Counted from the first letter of the stretch, positions 46,830 to 56,709 are shown. The stretch is DNA of 64,000 nt from Candidatus Tepidiaquacellales bacterium OLB4/UTCHB1 (GCA_002050165.1 MWSW01000018.1:1-64000); one strand, 5' to 3'. Notes: generated by a model from the letters alone, not told the origin. A program made the numbers and translations.

Positions 46830-47615
46830 GTGTCTGATATCGAAGATTTGAAAATTGAGAGCAATGAATACGGCGAGATGGGTTTCTTAGACCATCTCGA
46901 AGAATTGCGTTGGCGGATTATCAAATCAGTTATCGGGGTTATAGTTGCAGGTATCGTGATTGCAATATTCATTGAGCCGTTGGTTAACAATGTATTAATG
47001 AAACCCGCAATGAATACGTCTCCTCCCATGAAGATAATTAACCTCAAGCCGATTGGTCAGTTCACAATGTATATGGAGGTAATTATTTACGCTGCAATTG
47101 TTTTAAGTTTGCCAAATCTTGTATTCCAGCTCTGGAAGTTTATTGAGCCGGCATTAAAACCCGCTGAAAGAAAATTTGTCTGGTGGATTGTAATTTTTAC
47201 TTCTGTATGTTTTATAATCGGTATTTTGTTTGCATATTTCATTATGATTCCGACCTCACTTGGATTTTTTGCAACCTTCGGGACATCGCTAATAGAAAAT
47301 CAAATTTCTATTGAGGAATATTTGAAGTTTGTCGTTTCAATTTCAATCGCCTCGGGTATAGTATTTGAACTTCCGATGCTATCTTTTTTCCTGTCGAAAA
47401 TTGGAATCCTGAAACCTGAGTATATGCGTAAATACAGAAAGCACGCAATTGTGATAAACGTAATTATCGGTGCATTGCTGACTCCACCCGATGTTATTAG
47501 TCAGATAATATTATCAGTTCCGCTTATTATACTATACGAAGTAAGCATAATTATTAGTCAGTATTCGCAAAAAAAAGAAGAGTATATTGATTCAAATTTA
47601 AATCCAACAGTTTAG
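46830..47615 (+). CDS. tatC: Sec-independent (Tat) translocase subunit TatC
   Basis: A 261-residue protein starting at GTG 46830. Six membrane helices follow the family motif FLDHLEELRWRIIKS (19-33), with LWKFIEPALKPAERK in the first cytoplasmic loop and the conserved helical segment FAYFIMIPTSLGFF. It recognises twin-arginine signals; an Act B-type Tat substrate is in this window. It overlaps the next gene by 1 base. tatA is not in the window. Confidence 0.94.
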   Translation: MSDIEDLKIESNEYGEMGFLDHLEELRWRIIKSVIGVIVAGIVIAIFIEPLVNNVLMKPAMNTSPPMKIINLKPIGQFTMYMEVIIYAAIVLSLPNLVFQLWKFIEPALKPAERKFVWWIVIFTSVCFIIGILFAYFIMIPTSLGFFATFGTSLIENQISIEEYLKFVVSISIASGIVFELPMLSFFLSKIGILKPEYMRKYRKHAIVINVIIGALLTPPDVISQIILSVPLIILYEVSIIISQYSQKKEEYIDSNLNPTV

Positions 47616-48583
47616 TGAACCTCTCTAAAATAAAGGAACCGGTTGAGGAAGAGTTAAAGACATTTCAGAAGAGATTTTCTTCTGAATTAAGCTCAAAAGT
47701 TGCGCTCATTGACCTGATAACTAAATACATTTTAAAACAAAAGGGTAAGAAAGTCAGACCGATGTTGGTTTTGCTCTGTGCGAAAATGTGCGGACAAATT
47801 AATGACAGGACTTACACGGCAGCAATAATGATTGAACTTTTACATACAGCTACACTGATACATGACGATGTTGTGGATAACGCAAAGACACGAAGAGGTC
47901 TTGCATCAATTAACGCTGTCTGGAAAAGTAAGGTTGCTGTGTTAATGGGTGATTTTCTGCTCTCAAAAGGGTTGCTTGTCAGTCTTGACAAGAACGAATT
48001 TGGATTTCTTAAAATAACTTCAGAGGCAGTTAAGAAAATGAGTGAAGGTGAACTATTGCAAATTCAAAAAGCAAGAAACTTTGATGCAACTGAAGAAACC
48101 TATTTTCAGGTAATCAAAAATAAAACTGCATCTTTATTTCAGGCGTGTTGTGTGCTTGGCGGTTCCAGTGTGGTTAACAATAAAGATGAACTCAACGCGC
48201 TATCATCATTCGGTGAAAATCTTGGGATTGCATTTCAGCTCCGCGATGATTTGCTTGATTACACGGGTAGAAAAAAACTGCTCGGTAAATCCACAGGTAA
48301 CGATCTAAAAGAGAAAAAATTTACTCTCCCATTAATCAAAGCTCTCGAAACTGCCCCAAAGAAAGAATCCTCTCACATCATGAAGTTGATTAAAAATGAA
48401 AGGGAAAGTAATTTTGAAACAGTGTTTGATTTTATTAACAATCACGGTGGACTCGATTACACAATAGATAAAATCAACGAGTACTCAATCAAGGCGATCA
48501 GACAACTTGAGAGATTTCCAACCTCAGAATCAAAATCTTCATTGAAGAAACTTGTAAGTTTCATTTCGGATAGGGAATACTAG
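47615..48583 (+). CDS. Polyprenyl diphosphate synthase (menaquinone side chain)
   Basis: A 322-residue trans-isoprenyl diphosphate synthase starting at GTG 47615. Both aspartate-rich motifs are present: HDDVVDNAKTRRG for the first and LRDDLLDYTG for the second, with the GKKVRPML substrate-binding start. Length and pattern fit octaprenyl or similar long-chain synthases (IspB/HepT) that make the quinone tail. This would supply menaquinone for the alternative complex III in the same window. Chain length cannot be set from sequence alone. Confidence 0.9.
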   Translation: MNLSKIKEPVEEELKTFQKRFSSELSSKVALIDLITKYILKQKGKKVRPMLVLLCAKMCGQINDRTYTAAIMIELLHTATLIHDDVVDNAKTRRGLASINAVWKSKVAVLMGDFLLSKGLLVSLDKNEFGFLKITSEAVKKMSEGELLQIQKARNFDATEETYFQVIKNKTASLFQACCVLGGSSVVNNKDELNALSSFGENLGIAFQLRDDLLDYTGRKKLLGKSTGNDLKEKKFTLPLIKALETAPKKESSHIMKLIKNERESNFETVFDFINNHGGLDYTIDKINEYSIKAIRQLERFPTSESKSSLKKLVSFISDREY

Positions 48584-48589
48584 TCCATT

Positions 48590-49129
48590 TTAACCATCAT
48601 CCTTTAATTTCCTTAAGAGCGAATAAGCTGCAATTCCAAATGCAACGGATACGTTCAGAGATTGTTTAAATCCGAACATCGGGATTTCATAAGATAAATC
48701 TGCTTGCCTGATAATCCCTTCAGCAACGCCTGAGATTTCGTTACCAAGTACAAGACAAATTGGGAAGTCGTCAGTTTTTACATCCCAAATGGTATTTCGT
48801 TTGTTTGTTTGTTCGAGCACTGCAATCTTTACCCCGAATGATTTTAGTTTATCAATTACCTCGATTGGATTTTTGACGTATTCCCAATGTACAGTTCTGG
48901 TTGCTCCGAGGGCAACTTTTTCAATTTCTTTTCTTGGCGGATAAGGAGTGTAACCGGTTAGCCAAATCTTCTCTGCAAGTATCGCGTCTGATGTTCTGAA
49001 TATTGCGCCAACATTGAAAATGCTCCGGATATTATCACACAAAACTGATATCGGGTTCCTTTGGGTAACGAGCGCTTCGGTTTCAGATAAACGAAGGGAT
49101 TTTATCTCATCGTATGTAAGTTTTCTCAT
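48590..49129 (-). CDS. TrmH-family RNA 2'-O-methyltransferase
   Basis: A 179-residue protein from ATG 49129 (MRKLTYDEIK); a further upstream ATG at 49168 adds 13 residues that look non-native. Motif 1 is NIRSIFNVGAIFRTSDA, with catalytic Arg; motif 2 is CLVLGNEISGVAEG; motif 3 is QSLNVSVAFGIAAYSLL. It is short, without an N-terminal substrate-recognition domain, as in TrmL-type or TrmH-type enzymes. The RNA substrate is unknown. It is convergent with the polyprenyl synthase and divergent from the dinG-like gene. Confidence 0.86.
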   Translation of the reverse strand: MRKLTYDEIKSLRLSETEALVTQRNPISVLCDNIRSIFNVGAIFRTSDAILAEKIWLTGYTPYPPRKEIEKVALGATRTVHWEYVKNPIEVIDKLKSFGVKIAVLEQTNKRNTIWDVKTDDFPICLVLGNEISGVAEGIIRQADLSYEIPMFGFKQSLNVSVAFGIAAYSLLRKLKDDG

Positions 49130-49220
49130 AATCAAAAATAAATTTATACTTACTGAATAACAGTTCAATTTATTGAGAATTTTTCAGTTTAATCGAAATG
49201 TATATTTCGTAAATTTAGGT

Positions 49221-51242
49221 ATGGACATTCGCAAAGAAACGGAAAACTTTTTCAAGAATGGCGGATTGCTTTCCCATCATTTTGAGAATTACGAACACAG
49301 GCAATCGCAACTGGAGATGGCTTTGGCAATAGCAGATACGCTTGAAACTAAAACACACCTTTTGGTCGAAGCGCCGACTGGTGTTGGTAAAAGTTTTGCC
49401 TATCTTGTACCGGCAATTTTATTCGCAAAAAAATATAATCGAAAGGCTGTTATATCAACCCACACGATAAACCTACAGGAGCAAATCCTTTATAAAGATA
49501 TTCCGGTTTTGAAAAATATTATTCCGTTGGAATTTAAAGCGAACCTGATAAAAGGTAAATCAAATTACCTTTGTCCGAACAGATTGAGCAGGGCTCTAGA
49601 AAATGCCAATTCACTTTTTGAAGATGAGGAACAAATATTCCTTGATAAAATTCATCGGTGGGCAAAACAAACTTCGGACGGGACTACATCTGATCTGAAC
49701 TTCAGAATTAATTACAATGTATGGCAAAATGTTTGTGCCGAGAGGGGAATTTGCACAAGTAAAACCTGCGGTTCTACTGATACGAAATGTTTTTATCAAA
49801 AAGCAAGAATGGAACTTGAAACTTCCGATGTCATAATTACAAATCATCATCTGTTCTTCACATTGTACGATGGAATATCTGACCCTGATGTTGTGGGATA
49901 TCTTTATAAAGATGACTTTGTGATTTTTGATGAATCACATACTCTTGAAAGTGTTGCTGCAAGTCATATATCACCTGCATTTTCGCGTGAAATGTTAAAA
50001 TACCACTTGTTGCGACTACACAATAGTAAAACACGTAAAGGTTTTTTGGTAGGTAAACAATCTTTGCATATCTTGCCGGTAGTACAAAATTTACTCGATA
50101 TCAACAGTGCATTCTTCGATAGTTTAAAACGGAAATTATTCAAACATTCAGAAGGCAAACCGGGGAAATTGGCTGTCAGGGTTTACGAGCCGGGTATCGT
50201 AAAGGATATTATCACAAATGAACTTGGTGTTTTAATTGAAGGTCTCAGAAAATTGCGCCAATCTGTTCAGAACGATTGGGAGGAAAATGAACTTAACGAT
50301 TTTATTATCAAATTCGGGGAGATGAAATACATTATATCTGATTTTTTAGGGCAAGGGAAAAATTCGGATAACCCCAATGAGTTTGTTTACTGGGTAGAAC
50401 TAGCATCAAATAATACTGACGCGAATGTATCTCTTTGTTCTTCACCGGTTGACTTGTCGGATTATTTCAGGCAAAATATTTTCCGGCAATCAAATACTAC
50501 AATTCACACGAGTGCAACTTTAACCGTTAACAATTCCTTTGAGTATTTCAGCACCCGGCTTGGAGCTGAATCTTCTGCAAATCTGAAACTCTCATCATCA
50601 TTTAATTATTACGATCAGATGGAAATGTACATCGTTAACGATATTCACGTTCCCAACAGGGATACTAATGAAATGTATGAGTTGATGCTCAGGGATAATA
50701 TTGTGGAATTTATAAACCGGACGGAAGGAAAGGCTATGGTTTTATTTACAAATTCAGCATTAATGCAGAGCATTGCTAATAAAGTAAAAGATGAATTAAA
50801 GCAAAATGAAATCAAAATATTCGTACAAGGTGTATCAGGTTCGAGGAAACATATATTAGATTCGTTTAAACAAGACGTAAACTCAGTATTGTTCGGTCTG
50901 GACAGCTTTTGGCTCGGTGTGGATATACCGGGCGAATCATTGAGTAACCTTATAATTACAAAACTCCCATTTCAGGTTCCTGAGCATCCGGTTATAAAGG
51001 CAAGGATGGAATATATTGAGATGAAGGGTGGTAATAGTTTTATGGAATATTCATTGCCTGAAGCAATTTTAAAATTCAGACAAGGGGTGGGCAGGCTGAT
51101 TAGGAACAAAACAGATCATGGAATTTTGGTTATTCTGGATTCACGAATTGTCACGAAACCTTATGGGAAGTATTTCATTAACTCAATTGATGAATGTAAA
51201 ATAGAAATTGTTTCAAGTACGGTTAATACGAAAACTGAATGA
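49221..51242 (+). CDS. dinG: DinG/XPD-family ATP-dependent DNA helicase with Fe-S cluster
   Basis: A 674-residue protein from ATG 49221; an earlier ATG at 49173 adds 16 residues without family match. Walker A is APTGVGKS (51-58); Walker B is FDESH. Four cysteines between the motifs (YLCPNR, CAERGICTSKTC, KCFYQKAR) form the iron-sulfur site, and the segment ITNHHLFF follows as in DinG. The second helicase lobe ends FRQGVGRLIRN. It unwinds DNA 5'-3' in repair and replication-fork support. No damage-box was recognised upstream. Confidence 0.9.
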   Translation: MDIRKETENFFKNGGLLSHHFENYEHRQSQLEMALAIADTLETKTHLLVEAPTGVGKSFAYLVPAILFAKKYNRKAVISTHTINLQEQILYKDIPVLKNIIPLEFKANLIKGKSNYLCPNRLSRALENANSLFEDEEQIFLDKIHRWAKQTSDGTTSDLNFRINYNVWQNVCAERGICTSKTCGSTDTKCFYQKARMELETSDVIITNHHLFFTLYDGISDPDVVGYLYKDDFVIFDESHTLESVAASHISPAFSREMLKYHLLRLHNSKTRKGFLVGKQSLHILPVVQNLLDINSAFFDSLKRKLFKHSEGKPGKLAVRVYEPGIVKDIITNELGVLIEGLRKLRQSVQNDWEENELNDFIIKFGEMKYIISDFLGQGKNSDNPNEFVYWVELASNNTDANVSLCSSPVDLSDYFRQNIFRQSNTTIHTSATLTVNNSFEYFSTRLGAESSANLKLSSSFNYYDQMEMYIVNDIHVPNRDTNEMYELMLRDNIVEFINRTEGKAMVLFTNSALMQSIANKVKDELKQNEIKIFVQGVSGSRKHILDSFKQDVNSVLFGLDSFWLGVDIPGESLSNLIITKLPFQVPEHPVIKARMEYIEMKGGNSFMEYSLPEAILKFRQGVGRLIRNKTDHGILVILDSRIVTKPYGKYFINSIDECKIEIVSSTVNTKTE

Positions 51243-51417
51243 TCGGATTATAATCCGGATGAGTAAATAAAATACATCGGATATAAATTGTCTTGATTCC
51301 AAACAAATACCTCCCGGCAGTTAATTTATCCGAATCGTTTATTAAAGTAGATCAACTAAGCGAATGTCGGCTATGAAAGTACATTTAATAAAGAAGTACA
51401 TTTAACTACTTTTAAAA

Positions 51418-52857
51418 ATGGAAAGTTCAGGAGACAATACAACGATAAAAGAAAAATCACAACAAAACGGGAGTCATGAGATTCTCAAAACAAAGAATCT
51501 TTATGAAGATGCACGTTCGTGCGCTGTGAAAATTATATGCCGGTGTGAAAGAACAGATTCATATCTCGATAAGCTTATTGACGCTGAGTTACGAAATTCC
51601 AATTTAAATGATTTTGACAAGTCATTGTTAAATGAACTTGCTCATGGAGTGATAAGATGGATGCGTCGCCTCGATTGGTTTTTGAACGGATTTTATCGGG
51701 GAAACTACGAGAAGTGTATGCCGGAAGTAAAAAATGCTCTAAGAGTTGCTTTATATCAGATAATGTTTCTCAATAAAATACCATATTCTGCAGCAGTGAA
51801 CGAAGCGGTTGAATATGTTAAAAGAATTCATGGGGAAAAACATGCAGCGGTTGTAAACGGTTTGCTGAGGAACATTATCCGCACACTGGATAACTTAGTA
51901 TGGCCGTCAAGAGAAATTGATGAAGTAAATTATCTTGGCATGGTTCAATCGCACCCGAACTGGATGGTCAGAAGATGGGTGAACCGCTTCGGGTTTGATG
52001 ATGCGGAAAAATTGTGTGAAGCAAATAATAAACGACCGGTAATAAGCCTCAGGGTAAACCGGCTCAAGTTAAGCAACGAAGATTTTGAACAACACCTGTT
52101 TAATAGAAATATTCAGTTCAGGAAATCAGAATTTTTGGAAAATTTTTATACAATTCGTACCATGGCGAAAATCTATACTGATGATTTCTTTGAAGCAGGT
52201 ATGTTTACTGTGCAAGATGTAAGTGCAGGACTCGTTTCGCACCTTGTCGCGCCATCGGAGGATGAAGTTGTATTAGACGTTTGCGCTGCACCCGGCGGAA
52301 AATCATCTCACCTTTCGGAGTTAATGAACAACAGAGGCAAACTTGTTTCAGTTGAAAAATATTTATCCAGAGCAGAGATAATGAAAAGAAATTTCGAGAG
52401 GCTTGGTGTTGAAAATAGCACGGTTGTTCACGATGATATAAAATCTCCCGAATCAGATTTGTTGAAAGAAGAATTGGTTGGTAAGGTTGATAAATTGCTG
52501 CTTGATGTACCTTGCTCCGGATTGGGTGTGTTGTCAAAAAAGCCCGATATAAAATGGAAACGCGAGATTGAACATATCACTGAACTGCAATCCATACAAC
52601 TTGAGATATTGGAAAATTCCGTTAAGTATCTTAAACCAAATGGGGTAATGGTATATAGTACGTGTACGACTGAGAAGGAAGAGAACGAAGACGTAATTAA
52701 TTTATTCCTTGTGAATCATCCGGAGTTTGAAATTGAAAACGCGTCGAATTATGTAACTCCGGAAGTTGTAAACTCACGTGGATTCATTGAAATATTCCCG
52801 CATATTCATTCAACTGACGGATCATTTGCAGCGAGATTAAAGAGAAAAGGGATCTGA
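51418..52857 (+). CDS. rsmB: 16S rRNA (cytosine-967-C5)-methyltransferase
   Basis: A 479-residue protein. An N-terminal NusB-like RNA-binding domain (about 28-180, with LNELAHGVIRW and PYSAAVNEAVEYVKR) is followed by the Rossmann methyltransferase: DVCAAPGGKSSHLSEL for S-adenosylmethionine, LLDVPCSGLGVL for the first catalytic Cys and YSTCTTEKEEN for the second. It makes m5C at position 967 of 16S rRNA. Its stop codon lies in the loop of a strong terminator (52841-52873). Confidence 0.93.
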   Translation: MESSGDNTTIKEKSQQNGSHEILKTKNLYEDARSCAVKIICRCERTDSYLDKLIDAELRNSNLNDFDKSLLNELAHGVIRWMRRLDWFLNGFYRGNYEKCMPEVKNALRVALYQIMFLNKIPYSAAVNEAVEYVKRIHGEKHAAVVNGLLRNIIRTLDNLVWPSREIDEVNYLGMVQSHPNWMVRRWVNRFGFDDAEKLCEANNKRPVISLRVNRLKLSNEDFEQHLFNRNIQFRKSEFLENFYTIRTMAKIYTDDFFEAGMFTVQDVSAGLVSHLVAPSEDEVVLDVCAAPGGKSSHLSELMNNRGKLVSVEKYLSRAEIMKRNFERLGVENSTVVHDDIKSPESDLLKEELVGKVDKLLLDVPCSGLGVLSKKPDIKWKREIEHITELQSIQLEILENSVKYLKPNGVMVYSTCTTEKEENEDVINLFLVNHPEFEIENASNYVTPEVVNSRGFIEIFPHIHSTDGSFAARLKRKGI

Positions 52858-52873
52858 TAGATCCCTTTTCTCT
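52841..52873. terminator. Bidirectional terminator overlapping the rsmB stop codon
   Basis: A perfect 14-bp stem AGAGAAAAGGGATC / GATCCCTTTTCTCT around the loop TGATA. The rsmB TGA stop is in the loop. T-rich tracts lie on both outer sides of the stem, so it can serve rsmB and the minus-strand gene at 52906. Confidence 0.85.
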
Positions 52874-52905
52874 TTGAATTGTCTCTTTACTTGTAACTGT
52901 ACGAA

Positions 52906-54291
52906 TTATTGCTCAACAAAGATATCACCAATCTTCCATCTCATATTTAAGAGGATTGTCAGCGCACCGAATTTACCATCATTTTTCGTACCTAATCTGA
53001 TAGACGGTCCGAAAGCAAAGGATGTATTTGCGAATCCTTGGGCAATATCCGAGATTAGTGTTTCAAACAATATTTGAAAGTTCCTCGTCGGGCTGCTAAC
53101 CATTGCGTTAATCCTAACGTCAAAGACGGAGTTTGCAAGTTTCATTTCTCTACCTGAAAATCCAACGTGCGTCTCACCCAGATATTTCGCAACGTAAACT
53201 TTTGCTCTGGTTGAACCAAATGTTCTGAATGGATACCTGAACTCCCAGTTAAAGTGATTCCCTTGAACGACCAGATTGGGCATGAAATCGTTCGGATCAC
53301 TTGTACCCTTGTTTCGAACCTGGACAGGTGGAGCTGCGTTTCCGGAATCAATTTCTGTAAAAAATCCGACTTCAAAGAAATTACCGAAAGGTATCACGTA
53401 ATTGAACTCAAGTGCAAAGTGGGGCAGGAAAATATTGTTGTAATCTGCAATCATCGGTGAATCATCTGAGCCGTTTGTAATGACGCCTGAACCTCTTTCG
53501 TGTGTAAACTCGAGAATTCTTGTAACTACTCCAATGGAAGCGCCCAGAAGGTGGAATTTTGCGCCAATAGCTTCAGATTCCATCGGGCCTGAATATTGAT
53601 TGCCGAGCCCAAACGACAACCCAAAATCGCTTTTAATCGGAAATCCAACATGTTCGCCACCGAAAACCTGAAAATATGGATTGATGTACGCGGTACCACT
53701 TCTAATTTCTCTGAATCGTTTCGGCGGAGCAATCGCATCTGATACCCTGATTTTTTTGATTACATCCGTGAAAACGGATGCAAAATTAGGCGCTGTCGGA
53801 TTAAGGTTCTCTTTAGCCGCGCCTGTAAAGTTTATCAGCCCCGATTGAACGCGATTAGATAACTGTCCCCAGCTTACAAGTTTAAGTGGGTTATCTTCGG
53901 AACCAATAAATGCAATTTCATTTCCCGGGTTTCTTAAATCAACAGTAATGAAGTAACTTCCCAACTTCGGACTTATCTCCATATCATCCTGAACCCAAAT
54001 AAACAAGCTATCATTTTCAACGCTCGCCGCTATCCTGAAATATTTCCAGGTTCTGGGGTCGTCATCAACCTGTTCGCCGGTAATAGTGAGTATCTTACCG
54101 TTGCTACCTATTGGACCATCATCAGTAATCTGTTCATCAGTTAAAAGCTCAGGTACATCTTTAATTGTATCCTCAGGTGTTGATGTAGAAATCTCAGGAA
54201 TGTCATCACTTTGTGAAACTACAAATGACGGCAGTACAACCAAGAATGCAATCACAATAACAATTCTAAAGACGTAAGATTTAAATTTCAT
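52906..54291 (-). CDS. Exported outer-membrane barrel protein, third gene of a motor-like set
   Basis: A 461-residue protein: signal peptide (about 1-26, FVVSQ), an Asp/Glu/Thr-rich linker (27-60), a beta-sandwich-like domain (about 65-170, with WKYFRIAASVENDSLFIWVQDD), then a barrel-like part of amphipathic strands ending MRWKIGDIFVEQ. No family is recognised. It follows the GldM-like gene by 67 bases on the same strand, with a hairpin in between (54321-54341). It could be the outer-membrane element driven by the two membrane proteins upstream; this is inference from gene order. Confidence 0.6.
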   Translation of the reverse strand: MKFKSYVFRIVIVIAFLVVLPSFVVSQSDDIPEISTSTPEDTIKDVPELLTDEQITDDGPIGSNGKILTITGEQVDDDPRTWKYFRIAASVENDSLFIWVQDDMEISPKLGSYFITVDLRNPGNEIAFIGSEDNPLKLVSWGQLSNRVQSGLINFTGAAKENLNPTAPNFASVFTDVIKKIRVSDAIAPPKRFREIRSGTAYINPYFQVFGGEHVGFPIKSDFGLSFGLGNQYSGPMESEAIGAKFHLLGASIGVVTRILEFTHERGSGVITNGSDDSPMIADYNNIFLPHFALEFNYVIPFGNFFEVGFFTEIDSGNAAPPVQVRNKGTSDPNDFMPNLVVQGNHFNWEFRYPFRTFGSTRAKVYVAKYLGETHVGFSGREMKLANSVFDVRINAMVSSPTRNFQILFETLISDIAQGFANTSFAFGPSIRLGTKNDGKFGALTILLNMRWKIGDIFVEQ

Positions 54292-54310
54292 TTTGTATTA
54301 ATTTAGTTGA

Positions 54311-54341
54311 TTAAAACATAGCCCTGCATTCTCAGCAGGGC
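54311..54341 (-). terminator. Hairpin between GldM-like gene and barrel gene, partial terminator
   Basis: GCCCTGC / GCAGGGC pair (54321-54341) around ATTCTCA. On the minus strand it is followed by TATGTTTTAA, a weak T-tract, so it may attenuate and not fully stop transcription into 52906-54291. Confidence 0.5.
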
Positions 54342-54358
54342 GTATTATTAAAGAAGAG

Positions 54359-55285
54359 TTAATATTCACTGAATACAAACGAACCCCCGTTGGAAACAGT
54401 TTTACCGGAAACTTTGTCCTTGACGTTTACACTGAAATTTATTCTATAAGGTGGTTCCTGATTTCCGTATATCTGGTCAAATTGTGATTCCGAGCCAATC
54501 GTTTGGTTAAGTTTTATATCGAGAACTTTGCCACTTTGAGTAACTGAGACCGGACCGGTTACACTGATCTGTAATTGACCCGGAAAATCATCCTCGACCG
54601 TGACCCTGAAACCTGTTACTCTTGTCAATGACCTATACGATCCGACGTCAGCAACTTTTTGCACTATTATTCTCGGATTATCGTTTGGTTTAAGGGATAC
54701 AGTTTTTGTCGAACTACCGACTCTAATTGTTACCGAACTTTGACCACCGGTAGTGAATGTTTTTGTACTTTTTGGTGGTATTGTAGTTATACCGACAATT
54801 TCAAGCGGTAAATCGTAAGGGTTATTTAAAGTGTTCTGAGTATATTGAGTCAGTTCTATACTACCAATCCGAATATCTGTAACCTCCGATGGTTCTTTGG
54901 GGATTTCTTCCTTTTTTTCTTCGGGAATTTCCTCTTGTTGAACTTGGGGAGTTACAGTTGGATTTGTTTGATTAACAGTTAAACTCATTTTTTGAGTGAT
55001 CTGCGAGAGTTGCATTTGAGTTTGCTGCAACTTCTGCCTGAGTTCTTCTGGATTTGAAAATTTCAGTGTTGTGTCAATGTCTATTTTCGGAACAAGTCCT
55101 AACGCTATGAGTGAATCAAGGTATTTTTTAAGAGAATCTGCATACTCTCTCTCAACTACAGTTTCTTTTTCAATAACTTCCTCAAGGTCCAGATTGGCGC
55201 CTTTGAGTGCGATGACACAAATCACAAAAATATAGAGTACCTGATATATGACGAACTTTACGTCTCTGTCTTTATTTCCTGCCAT
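54359..55285 (-). CDS. GldM/PorM-like membrane-anchored periplasmic protein
   Basis: A 308-residue protein. Residues 1-30 form a short cytoplasmic start (MAGNKDRD) and one membrane helix (about 11-29), followed by ALKGANLDLEEVIEK, which resembles the start of GldM (ALNxSxExL). A helical region (35-110) leads to a Pro/Glu-rich linker (115-137) and then two beta-rich Ig-like domains (about 140-308), also the GldM layout. In type IX secretion GldM and GldL form a proton-driven rotor. The upstream gene is a likely partner. It is shorter than GldM (about 510 residues), so this is a relative and not a confident orthologue. Confidence 0.55.
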   Translation of the reverse strand: MAGNKDRDVKFVIYQVLYIFVICVIALKGANLDLEEVIEKETVVEREYADSLKKYLDSLIALGLVPKIDIDTTLKFSNPEELRQKLQQTQMQLSQITQKMSLTVNQTNPTVTPQVQQEEIPEEKKEEIPKEPSEVTDIRIGSIELTQYTQNTLNNPYDLPLEIVGITTIPPKSTKTFTTGGQSSVTIRVGSSTKTVSLKPNDNPRIIVQKVADVGSYRSLTRVTGFRVTVEDDFPGQLQISVTGPVSVTQSGKVLDIKLNQTIGSESQFDQIYGNQEPPYRINFSVNVKDKVSGKTVSNGGSFVFSEY

Positions 55286-55303
55286 AGCTTTTGATTTTAA
55301 AGT

Positions 55304-56515
55304 TTACTGCCTCTTGCCGGCGAGGTATGCAAGATTATCAAGTCCTTTTATAGCAGAGGAATCGTTCAGATTTTTAATCGTCTCCCCGATAAAATGTGCC
55401 GTAACCTGCAACTCTTTCAGAACTTTTTCTTCCGGAAGTTTTACATTGTTTATCTCTGTTACTATTTGCCTTACACTATTCATATTATCCTTAATAGTAG
55501 CTGAATAATCAGATGACTTTTGAACGGTTGTTACAACGTTGGTCATAGTGTCAGCCACGTGTTTGAAATCTTCCATAAGCTGGTGATCAACAAGTTTCAC
55601 TTTACTTAGTTCATCAGCAGCATTCCGGAATTTAATGAGATTCTGAGTGAACTTTTCGTTGAGCTCTTCGGTAGTTTTCACAACATTATAAATCATATCG
55701 AGCTGTTCTTTTGATAGATTCGGTCCACCTTGACCCTGAATTGCAGCGAAAGTTTTTTTCGTGATTTCTTTTAAATCGCTTGCGATATGTTTAAGCTCTG
55801 ATTTTCCTTGTTGTGCAAAGTATTCTCTCTCTACCTTGCTCACCTCATGCTGAATTTCCTGATATTTTACCGCCTGTGCGCTGAAAACAGATTCGAAAAG
55901 TTTTGCAATTGCGAGTATAACGATTGCTTTAATTTCGAATGGAACAGAAAAGCCGAGGAAAATTGTCGGTCCTTCTTTAATTGAAACAAGCAGAATGGCA
56001 GCACCTAAAAGCGGTAATGCGGTCCCGATTCCATCAACAACCCCGCTGTATTTGTCAATTATTCTGTCTATACTGTTTTCGGATGCACCTTTTTGCAGAA
56101 TTTCCTTTTTTAAAGCGCTATTGCACAGGTAAGCGTTTAAAACGAAAATAATATAAAACAAAAATGGCATCCACCAGAACTGAATAGGTACAACGCCTTG
56201 ATTGAGGAGGCTTACACCCGGGAAAATCCAACTTGCAATGTTCTTTGCCACCTCTCCAAATATTGGTACAGCGCTGATGTCAATAAAAATTGAAAGTATT
56301 AGCAAGATTAACGAAGGAATCATTGCACGGAGTGTTATTCCCGTCAGCTGACCTTCGATTTCCTTCATCTTGTTTTGGACCACATAATTCTTGATCTCGC
56401 TAATCTCATTGTTCAACTTAAGAAGGTTTTCTATCCTTTCTTCCATTGAACCATTTGAAGAATTGTTTCCCCCCTGTCCGGTTTCGTTGTACGAGATTTG
56501 AGTGTTCTCTGTCAT
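55304..56515 (-). CDS. Four-helix inner-membrane protein with MotA/ExbB/GldL-like traits
   Basis: A 403-residue protein. Four membrane helices at about 62-82, 111-132, 158-179 and 190-212; helix 3 holds GTALPLLGAAILL, like the APxLGLLGT stretch of TolQ/ExbB/MotA, and helix 4 carries KLFESVF. A long helical cytoplasmic tail follows (215-403), as in GldL. The GldM-like gene begins 18 bases downstream. A two-protein ion-driven motor is inferred. No polar residues beyond Glu208 are seen in the core helices that would prove ion conduction. Confidence 0.5.
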   Translation of the reverse strand: MTENTQISYNETGQGGNNSSNGSMEERIENLLKLNNEISEIKNYVVQNKMKEIEGQLTGITLRAMIPSLILLILSIFIDISAVPIFGEVAKNIASWIFPGVSLLNQGVVPIQFWWMPFLFYIIFVLNAYLCNSALKKEILQKGASENSIDRIIDKYSGVVDGIGTALPLLGAAILLVSIKEGPTIFLGFSVPFEIKAIVILAIAKLFESVFSAQAVKYQEIQHEVSKVEREYFAQQGKSELKHIASDLKEITKKTFAAIQGQGGPNLSKEQLDMIYNVVKTTEELNEKFTQNLIKFRNAADELSKVKLVDHQLMEDFKHVADTMTNVVTTVQKSSDYSATIKDNMNSVRQIVTEINNVKLPEEKVLKELQVTAHFIGETIKNLNDSSAIKGLDNLAYLAGKRQ

Positions 56516-56709
56516 CTTGAGTTAGGTTGTTGTTTGAAAGTTAATGTTAAATGTGAATCAGCAATTAATCCGATTTGTATTAAAGCGTGCAAAAAAAAAA
56601 TCAGATTTAGGGTTTCAATTGGTGCTAAATTTACTTAATAAGCCTCAATAATCAATGTAAAAAAAGTTATTATCGAAAAAAAATTATCCAAAAATTATCA
56701 ATCACAGAC

